Assembly (NCBI GenBank): GCA_946479505.1
Contig: CAMLGC010000008.1
Span: 8,347-72,346 of the forward strand
From: an uncultured Sphingomonadaceae bacterium
GTDB taxonomy: Bacteria > Pseudomonadota > Alphaproteobacteria > Sphingomonadales > Sphingomonadaceae
Direction: 5' to 3'
Length of the DNA stretch: 64,000 nt
Below, piece by piece: positions 8,884-18,240 of this stretch; the stretch's first letter is position 1, and each line of letters begins with the position of its first letter. The notes under the pieces were generated by a model. The model had not been told where the DNA came from. It did no database searches and was given only the letters and a program-made list of their open reading frames with translations. Made by a program: the position numbers and the translations under genes.

Positions 8884-9306
8884 ATGCAGCAGCACATTTC
8901 GGTCATCACGCTCGGCGTCGCGGATTTGGCGCGCTCCAGGCGCTTCTATGGTCTCGGCTTCGGCTGGAGCCCGGTATTCGAGAATGACGAAATCGTCTTC
9001 TACCAGATGAACGGGCTCGTGCTCGGCACCTTCCTTCTCGGATCGCTCGAGGCTGACATGCAGCGCTCGGGCCTGCGCCGTCCTGGCGCGTTCGCGCTGG
9101 CGCACAATGTGGCGCGCAAACGCGACGTCGCCCCGCTGATCGATCGGCTCGAACGCGCCGGCGGGGTCGTGCTCCGCGCGCCGGATGCGCCTCCGCATGG
9201 CGGCTATCGCGGCTATGTCGCCGATCCAGACGACCATGCCTGGGAGATCGCATGGAACCCGGCCTGGGCGCTCGATCCTGACGGAAATGTGACCTTCTCC
9301 GTCTAG
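8884..9306 (+). CDS. VOC family (glyoxalase-like) protein
   Basis: 140 aa, beginning MQQHISVITLGVADLARSRRFY, the classic vicinal-oxygen-chelate opening. One beta-alpha-beta-beta-beta module ends at residue 60 and a second runs to YVADPDDHAWEIAWNPAW. Metal-ligand positions (H4, E in AWEIAW) are plausible. VOC proteins include glyoxalases, dioxygenases and antibiotic-binding proteins; the substrate cannot be told. It lies in the ICE backbone but on its own, and may be a passenger gene. Confidence 0.85.
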   Translation: MQQHISVITLGVADLARSRRFYGLGFGWSPVFENDEIVFYQMNGLVLGTFLLGSLEADMQRSGLRRPGAFALAHNVARKRDVAPLIDRLERAGGVVLRAPDAPPHGGYRGYVADPDDHAWEIAWNPAWALDPDGNVTFSV

Positions 9307-9581
9307 CGGCACGCCCGGGATGGAGGGGGGAGGCTCGTCTCGGCAAGGCCGAGGATGACGGCCGCCGGACCGGCTCTCAAGGCCGGCGGCCCCTCCAATT
9401 TCGCCACGATGAGGAGCGCGCTTCGCGCGCGCGTTTGTTTGTTCGCGCGCGACAAAATCGGTTCCTCCGCCGCCGCTTCGCGGCGCCTCCGCTCACGCTC
9501 CGGCGGCCCTGACAGCCGGCCCGCCGCCCGTCTTCGACAGATTGTCCTCAAGTCGTGAGGGCGCAAGCGAAGGAGGCTCAG
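9307..9581 (+). repeat. GC-rich spacer with hairpin
   Basis: GGCCGCCGG at 9360-9368 pairs with 9383-9391. The rest is low-complexity GC-rich sequence with repeated CGCTTCGC-like words, similar to the other spacers of the element. No gene is seen. Confidence 0.4.
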
Positions 9582-9941
9582 ATGACCATGATTCAATCGA
9601 TCGACGCGATGCAGGATCGCGTCATGGCAACGCTGATCGCAGGGCTCGAAGCAGAGTTCGGGCACGACGCAGGCGAGGCGTTGGCGCACCGGTTCCTGGA
9701 CGCGGAGGAGGTCGATTTTCTCTGGGAAGCACGCATGTCGGAGCGCTGGCTCGGCGCATATGAGACCCTGGACGACGACGAATTCGAACTCGATCGCATC
9801 GCAATTCTGGGGCGGTTGAACGACCGCTGGTTCGTCGCACAGGTGCTCGTTGACGGCGAGGGAATGGCCCATGGTGTCATCGGTCGGCGCGACTTCAAAC
9901 GTGTGGACGCAGCGCGCAAAGCATTCGCGGCAATGCACTGA
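9582..9941 (+). CDS. Conserved hypothetical ICE protein
   Basis: 119 aa, with AGGAGG placed 6 bases before the ATG at 9582. The protein is acidic, without membrane segments; a helical N-terminal half (MQDRVMATLIAGLEAEFGHD, then FLDAEEVDFLWEARMSERWLG) and a small sheet-rich end (RWFVAQVLVDGEG). No family is recognised with confidence. Its strong ribosome site and dedicated terminator show that it is expressed. It lies next to the putative oriT and relaxase, so a transfer-related role is possible. Confidence 0.7.
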   Translation: MTMIQSIDAMQDRVMATLIAGLEAEFGHDAGEALAHRFLDAEEVDFLWEARMSERWLGAYETLDDDEFELDRIAILGRLNDRWFVAQVLVDGEGMAHGVIGRRDFKRVDAARKAFAAMH

Positions 9942-9966
9942 TTGCAGCGATCGGCATCGACGAAAC

Positions 9967-10011
9967 GCCGGAGCGCGGGTCCGACGGGCTCGCGGCTCCG
10001 GCTTCTTTTTT
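9967..10011 (+). terminator. Rho-independent terminator
   Basis: GCCGGAGC (9967-9974) pairs with GCTCCGGC (9995-10002), with further pairing inside, followed by TTCTTTTTT. It closes the 119-aa gene. Confidence 0.75.
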
Positions 10012-10095
10012 GCCTCGACGGGCAGGGTGCAGGGAAAGGAAAAAGCATGCGAAAAGGCGCGGTCGAGGATTGGGCCCGCATAAGGCAAGATAGAG

Positions 10096-10136
10096 AAGCT
10101 ATGGCACCGTCGCGCTCGGGCGACGGCCATAAGCTT
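10096..10136 (+). other. Long bulged hairpin upstream of relaxase, candidate oriT
   Basis: AAGCT, ATGG and CCGTCGC (10096-10113) pair in order with GCGACGG, CCAT and AGCTT (10120-10136), with a two-base and a one-base bulge and loop GCTCGG: 16 pairs in all. It lies about 165 bases before the relaxase gene in the otherwise gene-free stretch 9942-10299. An inverted repeat next to a relaxase gene is the usual form of an oriT, but no nic consensus was identified. A terminator is the alternative, though the preceding gene already has one. Confidence 0.4.
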
Positions 10137-10299
10137 TTGTCTGCACATCCTTTTCTGGCGACCTTCACCGGCACTGTCCTGCTCTCGGCGGTGCCGTTGA
10201 GGCAGAAGCGCGCGGATTTGCGCCGTTCTTAGCGGCACCGGTTTTCATGAGTTCAAGCGGAGGCCATGCTGGCTAGCCCCCAGCGAAAGCACGAACGCA

Positions 10300-12282
10300 A
10301 TGGCCATCGACGACGATTTCGAACCGCGGCTTGGCCGGGCGAAGAGTCGCGGCGGCAAGCAGCACCGCAAGTTCCTCCACGCGGTTCTCGCCGCCACCAA
10401 TCTCGCGCGCGGCGGGGCGGCAACCGTTGGACGCCGGCGAGGCTTCACCGGCAGCCGGATCGGCCGAGGCGCCGGCGTCGGCCGCGTTCTCTCGGCGCGC
10501 GATCGGTTCGCCGCATTCCGCCAGCGCCGCGTCATCATCAAATCACGCATCGTTCGCCTGGCCGGCAAGGGGATGAACGGCGCACGTGCCCATCTGCGCT
10601 ACATCGAGCGCGACGGCACCACGCGCGAAGGAAATCGTGGGCGGCTCTATAATGCTGATTCCGACAAGATCGATGGCAAGCCGTTCCTGGACAGACAGGC
10701 CGGCGACCGCCACCAGTTCCGCTTCATCGTCTCGCCCGAGGATGGCGCCGAATATGAGGACCTGAAACCGCTCACGCGCCGGCTGATGGCGCGGATGGAA
10801 GAGGACCTTGACACAAAGCTCGATTGGGTGGCCGTCGATCACTTCAATACCGGCCACCCCCATGCCCATATCATCGTCCGCGGCAAGGACGAACGCGGGC
10901 GCGATCTGATCATCGCGCGCGATTATATCAGCCACGGCATGCGCGAGCGCGCCTGCGAGCTGGTCGATCTTGATCTCGGTCCCCGCAGCGACGCCGCGAT
11001 CGAGCAGCGGCTGCGCGCCGAAATCGCTCAGGAGCGGCTGACCAGCATTGACCGCGCATTGGTGCGCGACGCTGACGCCTCAGGCGTGGTGAGCGGCATC
11101 GGGCGCGACCCGTTCGATCACGCGCTCCGCATCGGTCGATTGAAGACGCTGGAGCGGCTCGGGCTTGCTACCGCTGAGGGTCGCATGCGCTGGCGGCTCG
11201 CGCCCGACCTTGTCGACACGCTCCGCCGCATGGGAGAACGCGGCGACATCATACGCACGATGCAGCGTACGCTTGGCAAACGAGGTCTCGCGCCGCCGGC
11301 GGCCGAACAGACAATCTTCGATCCGGCTTCGCCACACGCCCGACCGCTCATCGGACGCGTCGTTGCGCGCGGTCTCTCCGATGAAATCAAGGACCGTCAT
11401 TATCTGATCGTCGAAGCGACCGACGGCCGAACCCATTATATCGACATCGGGCGCGGCGAGAATGTTGAACACTTGCGCGACGGCGCGATCGTGCGGATCG
11501 CACCGGTCGAAACGACCATCCGCGAAGTCGATCGCACGATCGCAGCGGTCGCCGCGGGGAATGGCGGGCGCTACGACATCGATGCCCATCTTCGGCATGA
11601 TCCCGGTGCGACGCAGGCCTTTGCTGAAGCGCATGTGCGGCGGCTCGAAGCGATGCGGCGCATCACCAGGAATGTCGAGCGCGAGCCAGATGGCACTTGG
11701 GTCATTGCACCCGACCATCTCGATCGCGCCGCCGCTTATGAGGCGATCCGCGCCAAGGACCGGCCGGTCAGCGTGGAAATGCTGTCATCGCATCCGCTCG
11801 AGAAGCTGGTCGATGCCGATGCGGCAACCTGGCTCGACAAGGAACTGATCGCGTCGGCGCCCGAGCCGCTGCGCGATACCGGATTTGGGCATGATGTCTG
11901 GGAGGCGCAGGCCCGCCGCCGGCAATGGCTGGTGGCGCAAAGATTGGCCGCAGAATCAGACGATGCGGCCATCTTCCGCAGCGACATGATCGCGACGTTG
12001 CGGAGGCGCGAATTACTGCGTGTCGCCAGCCAGCTTGCGGATGAGCTGGAGCTGCCGTTCCGCGAACCGCACGAGGGCAGCCGGATTGAGGGCGTCTATC
12101 GACGCTCGGTCGAGCTCGTCAGCGGCCGGTTCGCGCTGATCGAGAGATCGCGCGAGTTCACGCTCGTGCCGTGGAGACCGGTTCTCGATCGGCAGCTCGG
12201 CAAACGGGTCTCGGGCATCACGCGCGGTAACGGCATCACTTGGGCTTTTGGTCGCCAACGCAGTGGGCCGAGCATTTCATAG
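10300..12282 (+). CDS. DUF3363-type relaxase (VirD2-like)
   Basis: 660 aa. After a basic N-terminus (about 80 residues), the relaxase core appears at residues 90-230: AHLRYIERDG, HQFRFIVSPEDG and the metal-binding histidine cluster VDHFNTGHPHAHIIVRG (about residues 179-195). The remainder is the DUF3363 region typical of these proteins. A relaxase nicks oriT, stays bound to the 5' DNA end and is delivered through TraG (31.6 kb) to the Trb channel. The start at 10300 gives the usual family length. Loss would abolish conjugal transfer. Confidence 0.9.
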   Translation: MAIDDDFEPRLGRAKSRGGKQHRKFLHAVLAATNLARGGAATVGRRRGFTGSRIGRGAGVGRVLSARDRFAAFRQRRVIIKSRIVRLAGKGMNGARAHLRYIERDGTTREGNRGRLYNADSDKIDGKPFLDRQAGDRHQFRFIVSPEDGAEYEDLKPLTRRLMARMEEDLDTKLDWVAVDHFNTGHPHAHIIVRGKDERGRDLIIARDYISHGMRERACELVDLDLGPRSDAAIEQRLRAEIAQERLTSIDRALVRDADASGVVSGIGRDPFDHALRIGRLKTLERLGLATAEGRMRWRLAPDLVDTLRRMGERGDIIRTMQRTLGKRGLAPPAAEQTIFDPASPHARPLIGRVVARGLSDEIKDRHYLIVEATDGRTHYIDIGRGENVEHLRDGAIVRIAPVETTIREVDRTIAAVAAGNGGRYDIDAHLRHDPGATQAFAEAHVRRLEAMRRITRNVEREPDGTWVIAPDHLDRAAAYEAIRAKDRPVSVEMLSSHPLEKLVDADAATWLDKELIASAPEPLRDTGFGHDVWEAQARRRQWLVAQRLAAESDDAAIFRSDMIATLRRRELLRVASQLADELELPFREPHEGSRIEGVYRRSVELVSGRFALIERSREFTLVPWRPVLDRQLGKRVSGITRGNGITWAFGRQRSGPSIS

Positions 12283-12460
12283 GCGAAAGCTGCTGTGAAC
12301 GGGCGCCCTAGGTTCACACGGCGTAGGCCGCTTCGCGCCCTCATAGCGGTCGTCCGATAGGCTTACCGCAGTAATCGAAAAGGTCCACCGTTCTAGGCGG
12401 CGCGGCCGTAGTGGTGAGCGCCGATCTCGATAGGCATTCTCGACCCGGTCTCGTAGCGAT

Positions 12461-13489
12461 TCAACTACCAGGCGAAGTCGGAACGGTCCAATTGCAGGCA
12501 TCCTCCGTTCCGAGAAATCTAAGGATCGTTCGCGCGGTCCACGCCGGCCGGCGGAGATAGAAATAATGCGTGCTGCGCGGCAGCTCGATGGCGATGCCGC
12601 ATTCCTTTTCGACGAGAAAGTCGGCCTGCTGGCGAAGCATCCAGGGACGGATGTTGTGGATGAAATAGTCAACGATCTGCCGCCGCCGTGCAGGCGCGGT
12701 CGCGGCGGGCACCTGATCGGCAACGTCCTTTGATGCGTAGATGGCGAGCGCCGGAGCCCCGATATGCGCATAGTCGGGATCGACAGATGCCTCACCCGCG
12801 AGCACCGCCAGCGTCACGCGGGGCGGCGTCCTGGAAATCAGGCCGTCGGGGCCGCGTTCCATGATGTCGGCGAGGTTGTCATGAACGGCCGGGACATGCG
12901 TGCCGAGCGCCGCGCCGCGCCATCGCGCAAGTGCATCGAGCGAGGCGCGATCCGCGGCGGTCGGCGGCGGCATCGCGGGAACGTTGCTGGTGAGATCGAG
13001 CGCGCGCGTCCAATCATAGGCCGAATCGAGATAGACGAGCCGTTCGACGCGATCGGGATGCGTCGCACCCATCGCCGATAATTCACCGCCCGCGATGCTG
13101 TGGCCAACGAACGATGCACGGTCGATCGACAGCGCGTCCATCATCCCCACGATGTCGCCGATCAGGGCTGCGTTGGAATAATCGGTCTGACTATGGTCGG
13201 ACAGGCCATAGCCGCGGCGGGTGAAGGCGTAGACATGATGGCCATGCGCAAGGCGGGGCGCCAGATCGTCGAAGATGCGCGCCGAATCCCCGAGTCCGCT
13301 CAGCAGGATGATCGCGGAGCCTTCGCCGCCCCAGTCGACATAATGGAGGCGAACGCCGTCGACGGTGCAGAAACTGTCGGCGCCGCGGCCGTTGGTGTCG
13401 CACGCATCCGTCGCGCTTTTCTGGCCCGAAACCGCGGGTGCGGCGATCATCAATATCGCGGCAAGCGCCGCGGCCGAAACGAACCTCAC
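12461..13489 (-). CDS. Secreted alpha/beta hydrolase
   Basis: 342 aa from a GTG at 13489 that overlaps the stop of the TonB receptor (GTGA), so the two form an operon. A signal peptide (MRFVSAAALAAILMIAAPAVSG) points to the periplasm. The alpha/beta-hydrolase fold shows the oxyanion motif near ILLSGLGDSA and the nucleophile elbow GHSIAGG (serine). The acid and histidine lie in the C-terminal half, with STHYFY as a likely histidine site. Its job is probably to cleave an ester-type substrate imported by the receptor. Substrate unknown. Confidence 0.82.
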   Translation of the reverse strand: MRFVSAAALAAILMIAAPAVSGQKSATDACDTNGRGADSFCTVDGVRLHYVDWGGEGSAIILLSGLGDSARIFDDLAPRLAHGHHVYAFTRRGYGLSDHSQTDYSNAALIGDIVGMMDALSIDRASFVGHSIAGGELSAMGATHPDRVERLVYLDSAYDWTRALDLTSNVPAMPPPTAADRASLDALARWRGAALGTHVPAVHDNLADIMERGPDGLISRTPPRVTLAVLAGEASVDPDYAHIGAPALAIYASKDVADQVPAATAPARRRQIVDYFIHNIRPWMLRQQADFLVEKECGIAIELPRSTHYFYLRRPAWTARTILRFLGTEDACNWTVPTSPGS

Positions 13490-15642
13490 AGCCGATAATC
13501 CAGGGTAAGCCCGATCGTGCGCGGGCGGACGAGGAACTCGACCGGGCCGCGCACGCCCGTGGCCGCCTGCGACACGCCCCGCGTATCCCCGATATTCTCG
13601 ACGAAGGCGGCAATCCCGATCCCGCCGAAATGTGCCGACAGGCGCAGATCGAACAGATTGTAGCCGCCCTGCCTGGCCGGCATCGGGCTGAGTTCACCGG
13701 GCGCGCCCGAAATGTAGCGGTGGCTGAGCAGCAGGGTCGGCGTCGCCGCGCTGTCGTGCACCGTGTAGCTGATCGAATCCGACACCTGCCAGCGCGATGC
13801 GCCCGGGAGGCGTGATCCCTTGGGGACGAGCGTGGCGCCGCTTCCGAAATCGCGGCGCAGCTCTGCGTCGAGATAGGTGACGCCCGCCTGGAGCGTCAGC
13901 GCGCGCGTTGGAAAGAAACGGACATTGCCTTCGAAACCCCGGCTGCGCGCCTTGCCGGCATTGGCGGTGTAGATGAAGCCGCCGGGGCTGGTCTGGGTTA
14001 CCTGTATGTTGCTCCAGTCGACATAGAAGAGCGTGCCGTCGAGCTGGAGGCGGCGGTCGAGAAGGCTGGTCCGCGCGCCGATCTCGTAGTTGACGAGCGA
14101 ATCCGATTGGAACTGGTCGGGAATCGGGAAGGTCGGATCGACCGCGATATTGGGTCCGCCGAAGCGGAAACCTTTGGAAACGAGGACATAGACGAGATGA
14201 TCCTCGTCCGGTTGCCACGTCAGCGACGCCTTGGGTGAAAAGCCCGTCTCGCGCGAGCCGCCTTCGGTGGTCGTCGTTCCGCCGACGAACGGACCCGATT
14301 GGGTGGTGGTGGTATGCAGCCGGGTGCGGAACAGCCGCCCGCCCAGCGTGGCCTTGAACTGATCGGTGAAGTGCCAGGTGGCCTCGCCGAACAGCGCGCT
14401 CTCACGCCCGCGGATGTCCACCGGCGCTTCGAGCAGCCTCGCGGTGCCGAAGACAGGCACCGCATTGGGCGCGTCGAGCGCGTCCACGATGCGTTCGTCG
14501 GTCGCGTCGTGATAGGCGCCGATCAGATATTCGAACTTTGCTCCCGTGGGGGAGGCGAGGCGCACCTCGAAGGTGGTCCCCCGGCTGTGGCCGCCTTCGT
14601 CAAAGCTGACGGGCGCGAGGGCGGGGACCAGCCCCGAATAATCCTGGATGCTCGAGAAATGCTTGGCATGATAGGTGCCGGTCGCGGTCAGCGTGGCGAA
14701 CCCCAGATCCTGGTCGAGCCGAAGATTGTGGATCGTCGTGCGAAAACGGAAGGGCTCGGCGACAAGGCTGTCCTTGGCATAGTCGCCGGCGGTGCGCTGT
14801 GCCGATCCGATATCGTCGGTGCGCTCGGTCTGTTCGAGGAACAGATAGTTGATCGTCGTCCCCGTCGCCGGCTGCCAGGTCGCCAGCAGACGGCCGCCGG
14901 TCATGTCGGTTCGGTTCGAATTGGTCGCCGCTGTGCCGACATTGTCGATATAGCCGCCATCGCGCCGCCGCCCGATCACGCCGCGCACGGCAAAGCTGCC
15001 CGGCGCGATCGGCACGTTCACCATCGCGTGCGCGCCGAAGCCCGTCTCCCCATGCTGCGTGCCCTCGATCGTGCCGCGAAGGTGCATCTCATATTCGTCG
15101 AGATCGGGCCGCGCCGCCTGATAGTTGATCGCGCCGCCCAGCGAGGCCGATCCGAACAACGTGCCCTGCGGCCCGCGCAATATGGTGACGTTGTCGACGT
15201 CGAACGTATCGATGTCGGGAATGCCGGCGGAATAGAAGGGATCGGTCAGCGGCACGTCATTGATGAAATAGCCGGTGGTGCCTTGCGCCTGTGCAATCGT
15301 CGTAGTGGTCGCGATCCCGCGGATGATCGCCGACGAGTTGCCCGGAACCGCCGCATTGAACACCACACCCGGCGTGCGCGACAGGTAATCGGCCAGGCTG
15401 TTCGCGCCCAGCGCTTCGAGCTGGGATTCGTCGAAGGCGCTGACGGAGCCCGAAATGTCGCGCACCGATTCGGGCCGTTTGGTCGCGGTGACGATGATTT
15501 CGGGGATGCGGTTTTCGCTTTCGTCTTCGTTCGCGTTCTGCGCCTGGGGAGGGGGCGCTTCTTGCGCCTGCGCCGGCATGCTGCCCAGTGCCGCCGTGCC
15601 GACCAGCAACGCGATCCGAATTGTGCTCTGATTGTCGATCAT
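13486..15642 (-). CDS. TonB-dependent outer-membrane receptor
   Basis: 718 aa. The start at 15642 is preferred over 15645 and the GTG at 15648 because GGGAGG then lies 6 bases upstream. A signal peptide ending in AQAQ is followed by a plug domain (IPEIIVTATKRPESVRDISGSVSAF, ILRGPQGTLFGSASLGGAINY) and a 22-strand-type barrel ending in the aromatic C-terminus (TLDYRL). This layout is typical of the many TonB receptors of sphingomonads that import complex organic compounds. The coupled hydrolase and the divergent TetR gene suggest one inducible uptake and cleavage unit. Ligand unknown. Confidence 0.88.
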   Translation of the reverse strand: MIDNQSTIRIALLVGTAALGSMPAQAQEAPPPQAQNANEDESENRIPEIIVTATKRPESVRDISGSVSAFDESQLEALGANSLADYLSRTPGVVFNAAVPGNSSAIIRGIATTTTIAQAQGTTGYFINDVPLTDPFYSAGIPDIDTFDVDNVTILRGPQGTLFGSASLGGAINYQAARPDLDEYEMHLRGTIEGTQHGETGFGAHAMVNVPIAPGSFAVRGVIGRRRDGGYIDNVGTAATNSNRTDMTGGRLLATWQPATGTTINYLFLEQTERTDDIGSAQRTAGDYAKDSLVAEPFRFRTTIHNLRLDQDLGFATLTATGTYHAKHFSSIQDYSGLVPALAPVSFDEGGHSRGTTFEVRLASPTGAKFEYLIGAYHDATDERIVDALDAPNAVPVFGTARLLEAPVDIRGRESALFGEATWHFTDQFKATLGGRLFRTRLHTTTTQSGPFVGGTTTTEGGSRETGFSPKASLTWQPDEDHLVYVLVSKGFRFGGPNIAVDPTFPIPDQFQSDSLVNYEIGARTSLLDRRLQLDGTLFYVDWSNIQVTQTSPGGFIYTANAGKARSRGFEGNVRFFPTRALTLQAGVTYLDAELRRDFGSGATLVPKGSRLPGASRWQVSDSISYTVHDSAATPTLLLSHRYISGAPGELSPMPARQGGYNLFDLRLSAHFGGIGIAAFVENIGDTRGVSQAATGVRGPVEFLVRPRTIGLTLDYRL

Positions 15643-15663
15643 CATCACCCTCCCATTAAAGAG

Positions 15664-15677
15664 ACCGACTAGTCGGT
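15664..15677. promoter_or_regulatory. Palindromic TetR-type operator
   Basis: ACCGACTAGTCGGT is a perfect 14-bp palindrome in the 85-base gap between the divergent TonB receptor and TetR genes. Its size and place fit a TetR dimer site controlling the receptor-hydrolase operon and probably the regulator itself. Confidence 0.7.
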
Positions 15678-15727
15678 TTTATTGGAGATTGCAATGAGCG
15701 AGCGGGCGAGGGTAGACGCGATCCACG

Positions 15728-16306
15728 ATGCCGAAGCTCTCCAAACAAGCGTTCGAGGAACGGCGCTCCAACATCATGGATGCCGCGCGCCGCTGCTTCT
15801 CGCGTGACGGCATCCACGTCTCGGTCGACGAGCTCTGCGCCGAAGCTGGCGTCAGCAAGGGCGCGCTCTACGGCTATTTCCCGAGCAAGGAGGCGATCAT
15901 TCAGGCGATCGCCGACGAGCATGTCGCCGATCTGGAAGATATCCGAAAGGCCTCCGAACCCGATGCGCTGTTGGCGGCGCTGCTTGAAAAGATGAGCTAT
16001 CGCGATCCGGTTCAAAGCCGTCTCGAGCTCGAGGCCTGGGCCTACAGCCTCAACAACGCGTCGCTTCATCGCCGCCTTCGCGATAATACAGAGAGGCTCC
16101 GCCTCGTGATCGAAGAGGCTCTTACCGCGATGGTCGCCTCGGGAAAGCTCATCCTCAAGCTGCCGCCGGGTTCCGCGGCGCTCCTCCTCGAAACCTACGC
16201 CGTGGGAATGGTCGCCTGCACGGCGCTCGGTCAGGGTGAAACCGATGCCGAACGGCACAAATGCCTGGAAGTGGCGTTCGACGCCTTGATCAGCGAACGA
16301 ACGTAA
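15728..16306 (+). CDS. TetR family transcriptional regulator
   Basis: 192 aa. The N-terminal DNA-binding domain is clear: RRSNIMDAARRCFSRDGIHVSVDELCAEAGVSKGALYGYFPSKE spans the helix-turn-helix, with the TetR signature SKGALYGYF. The rest is an all-helical ligand domain. It is transcribed away from the TonB receptor, with a palindromic operator between them, so it likely represses that operon until its ligand is present. Confidence 0.9.
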   Translation: MPKLSKQAFEERRSNIMDAARRCFSRDGIHVSVDELCAEAGVSKGALYGYFPSKEAIIQAIADEHVADLEDIRKASEPDALLAALLEKMSYRDPVQSRLELEAWAYSLNNASLHRRLRDNTERLRLVIEEALTAMVASGKLILKLPPGSAALLLETYAVGMVACTALGQGETDAERHKCLEVAFDALISERT

Positions 16307-16597
16307 GTAGGTTCGAATTCCGTGCGGCGGTTCCGTGCGGCTGCGTGAGCCTCGGTCGCCGCCTCAGACGTAACGATGAGATCTGCGGAGCATGAAGTGG
16401 CCGTAATACAGGGGCGCTCGACGCGCCGGCCTCTCAAATTGCCGACAGCAATGCGCCCATTCCGGTCGTCGGCCCGTTCCGTGAATGAGCCCAAAAGCTG
16501 CCATTTGTTCAAGTTGCTTAGCTCGGTTCATCTATTGAAAATGCGGGACGGGTTCTGCGCGCAGTTGGGACACGCAGAACCCTCACAAGCGGGTCGG

Positions 16598-17056
16598 TTA
16601 GGATTTCGATCCTAGCAGCCAGCCGAAGAAGCGGCTTTTCCATCCGGAGGCGACTGATGGTATTTGCGGTGGTTCAACATCTTTCCCCGCTGCGACCACA
16701 TCGGAAGGCGCATCCAATCCATAATGCGCCGCTTTCGCCCGCCGGTCCCGACGCCGTTCCGCCGAAACGTCCGCGTCCGACCAAGGTGGGGCCTCGAACA
16801 CCTGGTTGCGACGGATCACGTAGTGCGAACGACACGGGAGCGTCCAACTCCCGACCGACGGGTGCAGAGTGATTGTCTCGCCGTCATAGGTGATGTTCCA
16901 GTCCGTCGGCGTGAGCGGGGTCACGACCTCCTGGCCGCAACCGCAGCAGCAGCTGTGGGCGGCGCTGCCGAACTCCAGCGATACGTAAAGCACGCCCGGC
17001 TCAAGTGTTTCCGGGAACGTCTCGACGAACCGGTGCTCAAGGACGGAATACCGCAT
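16598..17056 (-). CDS. DUF6527 family protein of the ubiquitin-like operon
   Basis: 152 aa; the start at 17056 is chosen because it overlaps the stop of the E1-like gene by one base (TGATG). LYVSLEFGSAAHSCCCGCGQEVVTPL holds a cysteine cluster (CCCGCG) that looks metal-binding, followed by WNITYDGETITLHPSVGSW and HYVIRRNQV. This pattern is what I associate with DUF6527, a family that travels with multi-ubiquitin and ThiF genes. My recollection is that a protease role has been proposed for such proteins in Bub-type pathways; no catalytic triad can be proven from sequence. Last gene of the operon. Confidence 0.7.
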   Translation of the reverse strand: MRYSVLEHRFVETFPETLEPGVLYVSLEFGSAAHSCCCGCGQEVVTPLTPTDWNITYDGETITLHPSVGSWTLPCRSHYVIRRNQVFEAPPWSDADVSAERRRDRRAKAAHYGLDAPSDVVAAGKDVEPPQIPSVASGWKSRFFGWLLGSKS

Positions 17057-18240
17057 CACGACTGGTCCTCGTTCAGCAGCATGTTCCCGTCGAGCGTGTA
17101 GGTCGAATGATGCTCGTTCTCGAGGTCGCAATAGAAGCCGCATAGCTTCTTCCACTTGATGACCGCGAATATCGCGTTCAGCGCGTTGAGATCGGCGACC
17201 TGGATGTTGGACGCGTAGATATCGCCGGCGCCGCCCCCGGCGAGTGGGATGCGTTTGTGCGACGCGACGCCGTCCCGCGTCTCGGCGGTGCTGGTCGTGA
17301 CGCGGAGAATCCCGCTCAGGCCGCGGTCACCAAGCTCCAGACCCATGCCGATGTCGATGAACCCGACACCGCAGGCGTGCAGCCGGCCGACCAGCGCGAC
17401 CTTGGCCTCGCCGGCGTCGAGGCTCAGGAACGCGAAGTCGATGCCGTCGAGTAGGTCGAGGTTGTCCGGCGTGATCGCGTGCGGCACCGCCGTGATGCCG
17501 CGGTGCATGCGCTCATAGATCGCCTTCAAATGGTTTACCTTCAGGGGGGCCTCGCGGAGCTCGTCGAGGCTCGGCGCGCCGGGCGCCCTGAAGGCGTTGT
17601 GCTGGAGGAACTCGTCGGCGTCGAAAATGCGAATCTCCGCCACCGGCGTTTTCGCGACCATGTCGAGGATGTAGCTGCCGGAGCCGCCGAGGCCGATGAT
17701 CGCGACCCGGTGCCCCGCCAGCTTCGCCGTCAGCGCGCCGATTCCGACGCGGTCCGACGCGGTCTCGACGTAGTTGAACACGCTGTTGGCGTCCTCCTCC
17801 TCGTCGAGCGCGCGGTAAGGCCGCGGTGTCGCCGTGCTGTCGAGCACTGCGGCTGGCCCCGCGATGATCGACGCGTAGGTCGTCATCTTGTGGTGGTAGT
17901 CGCGGTAGCCGCCGTCGGGCTTGCTCGAGAAGGCGTGCTCGGCGGTCAGGCCGTGCCCCAGGTCGAAGTGCGTCGTCTGGTTGGCGATCGCGACGATGCG
18001 CCTCCCGTCGGCGAAACACGGGTATTCGCCGTCAAAGTGCATGACGTGCGTGTCGGGCGGCCTGGTCTGGTCGCCGGCCAGCGCCAGGCTCGAGATCAGG
18101 GTTCCCTTGCGCACCTTGCGGTTGGCGTCGACGTAGGGAACCTCGCGCATGACGAGGAACCCACCGACGATCTGGACGAAATAGCCTTCCTCGCGCAGCT
18201 TCGCGAGGTCGGCGTTACGACTGAACAGTGCGCGTGACAT
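17056..18240 (-). CDS. ThiF/E1-like adenylyltransferase with N-terminal extension
   Basis: 394 aa. The C-terminal two-thirds is an E1/ThiF/MoeB fold: nucleotide loop GLGGSG (183-188), acidic IRIFDADEF (D208), and the NxxR pair HNAFR (N215, R218) that contacts ATP. It should adenylate the C-terminus of the modifier encoded just upstream in the operon. Only four cysteines (75, 290, 367, 371) are present and no zinc CxxC pairs occur, so a classic thioester site is doubtful. Residues 1-160 (with HFDGEYPCFADGRR) match the DUF6791-type N-terminus and may be an E2-like domain. The ATG overlaps the modifier gene by 26 bases. Confidence 0.82.
   Translation of the reverse strand: MSRALFSRNADLAKLREEGYFVQIVGGFLVMREVPYVDANRKVRKGTLISSLALAGDQTRPPDTHVMHFDGEYPCFADGRRIVAIANQTTHFDLGHGLTAEHAFSSKPDGGYRDYHHKMTTYASIIAGPAAVLDSTATPRPYRALDEEEDANSVFNYVETASDRVGIGALTAKLAGHRVAIIGLGGSGSYILDMVAKTPVAEIRIFDADEFLQHNAFRAPGAPSLDELREAPLKVNHLKAIYERMHRGITAVPHAITPDNLDLLDGIDFAFLSLDAGEAKVALVGRLHACGVGFIDIGMGLELGDRGLSGILRVTTSTAETRDGVASHKRIPLAGGGAGDIYASNIQVADLNALNAIFAVIKWKKLCGFYCDLENEHHSTYTLDGNMLLNEDQS

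Noticed and set aside
14299..15672. 457-codon plus-strand open frame
   Set aside because: It lies fully antisense to the TonB receptor, which has clear plug and barrel motifs. The frame's composition mirrors the complementary coding bias.
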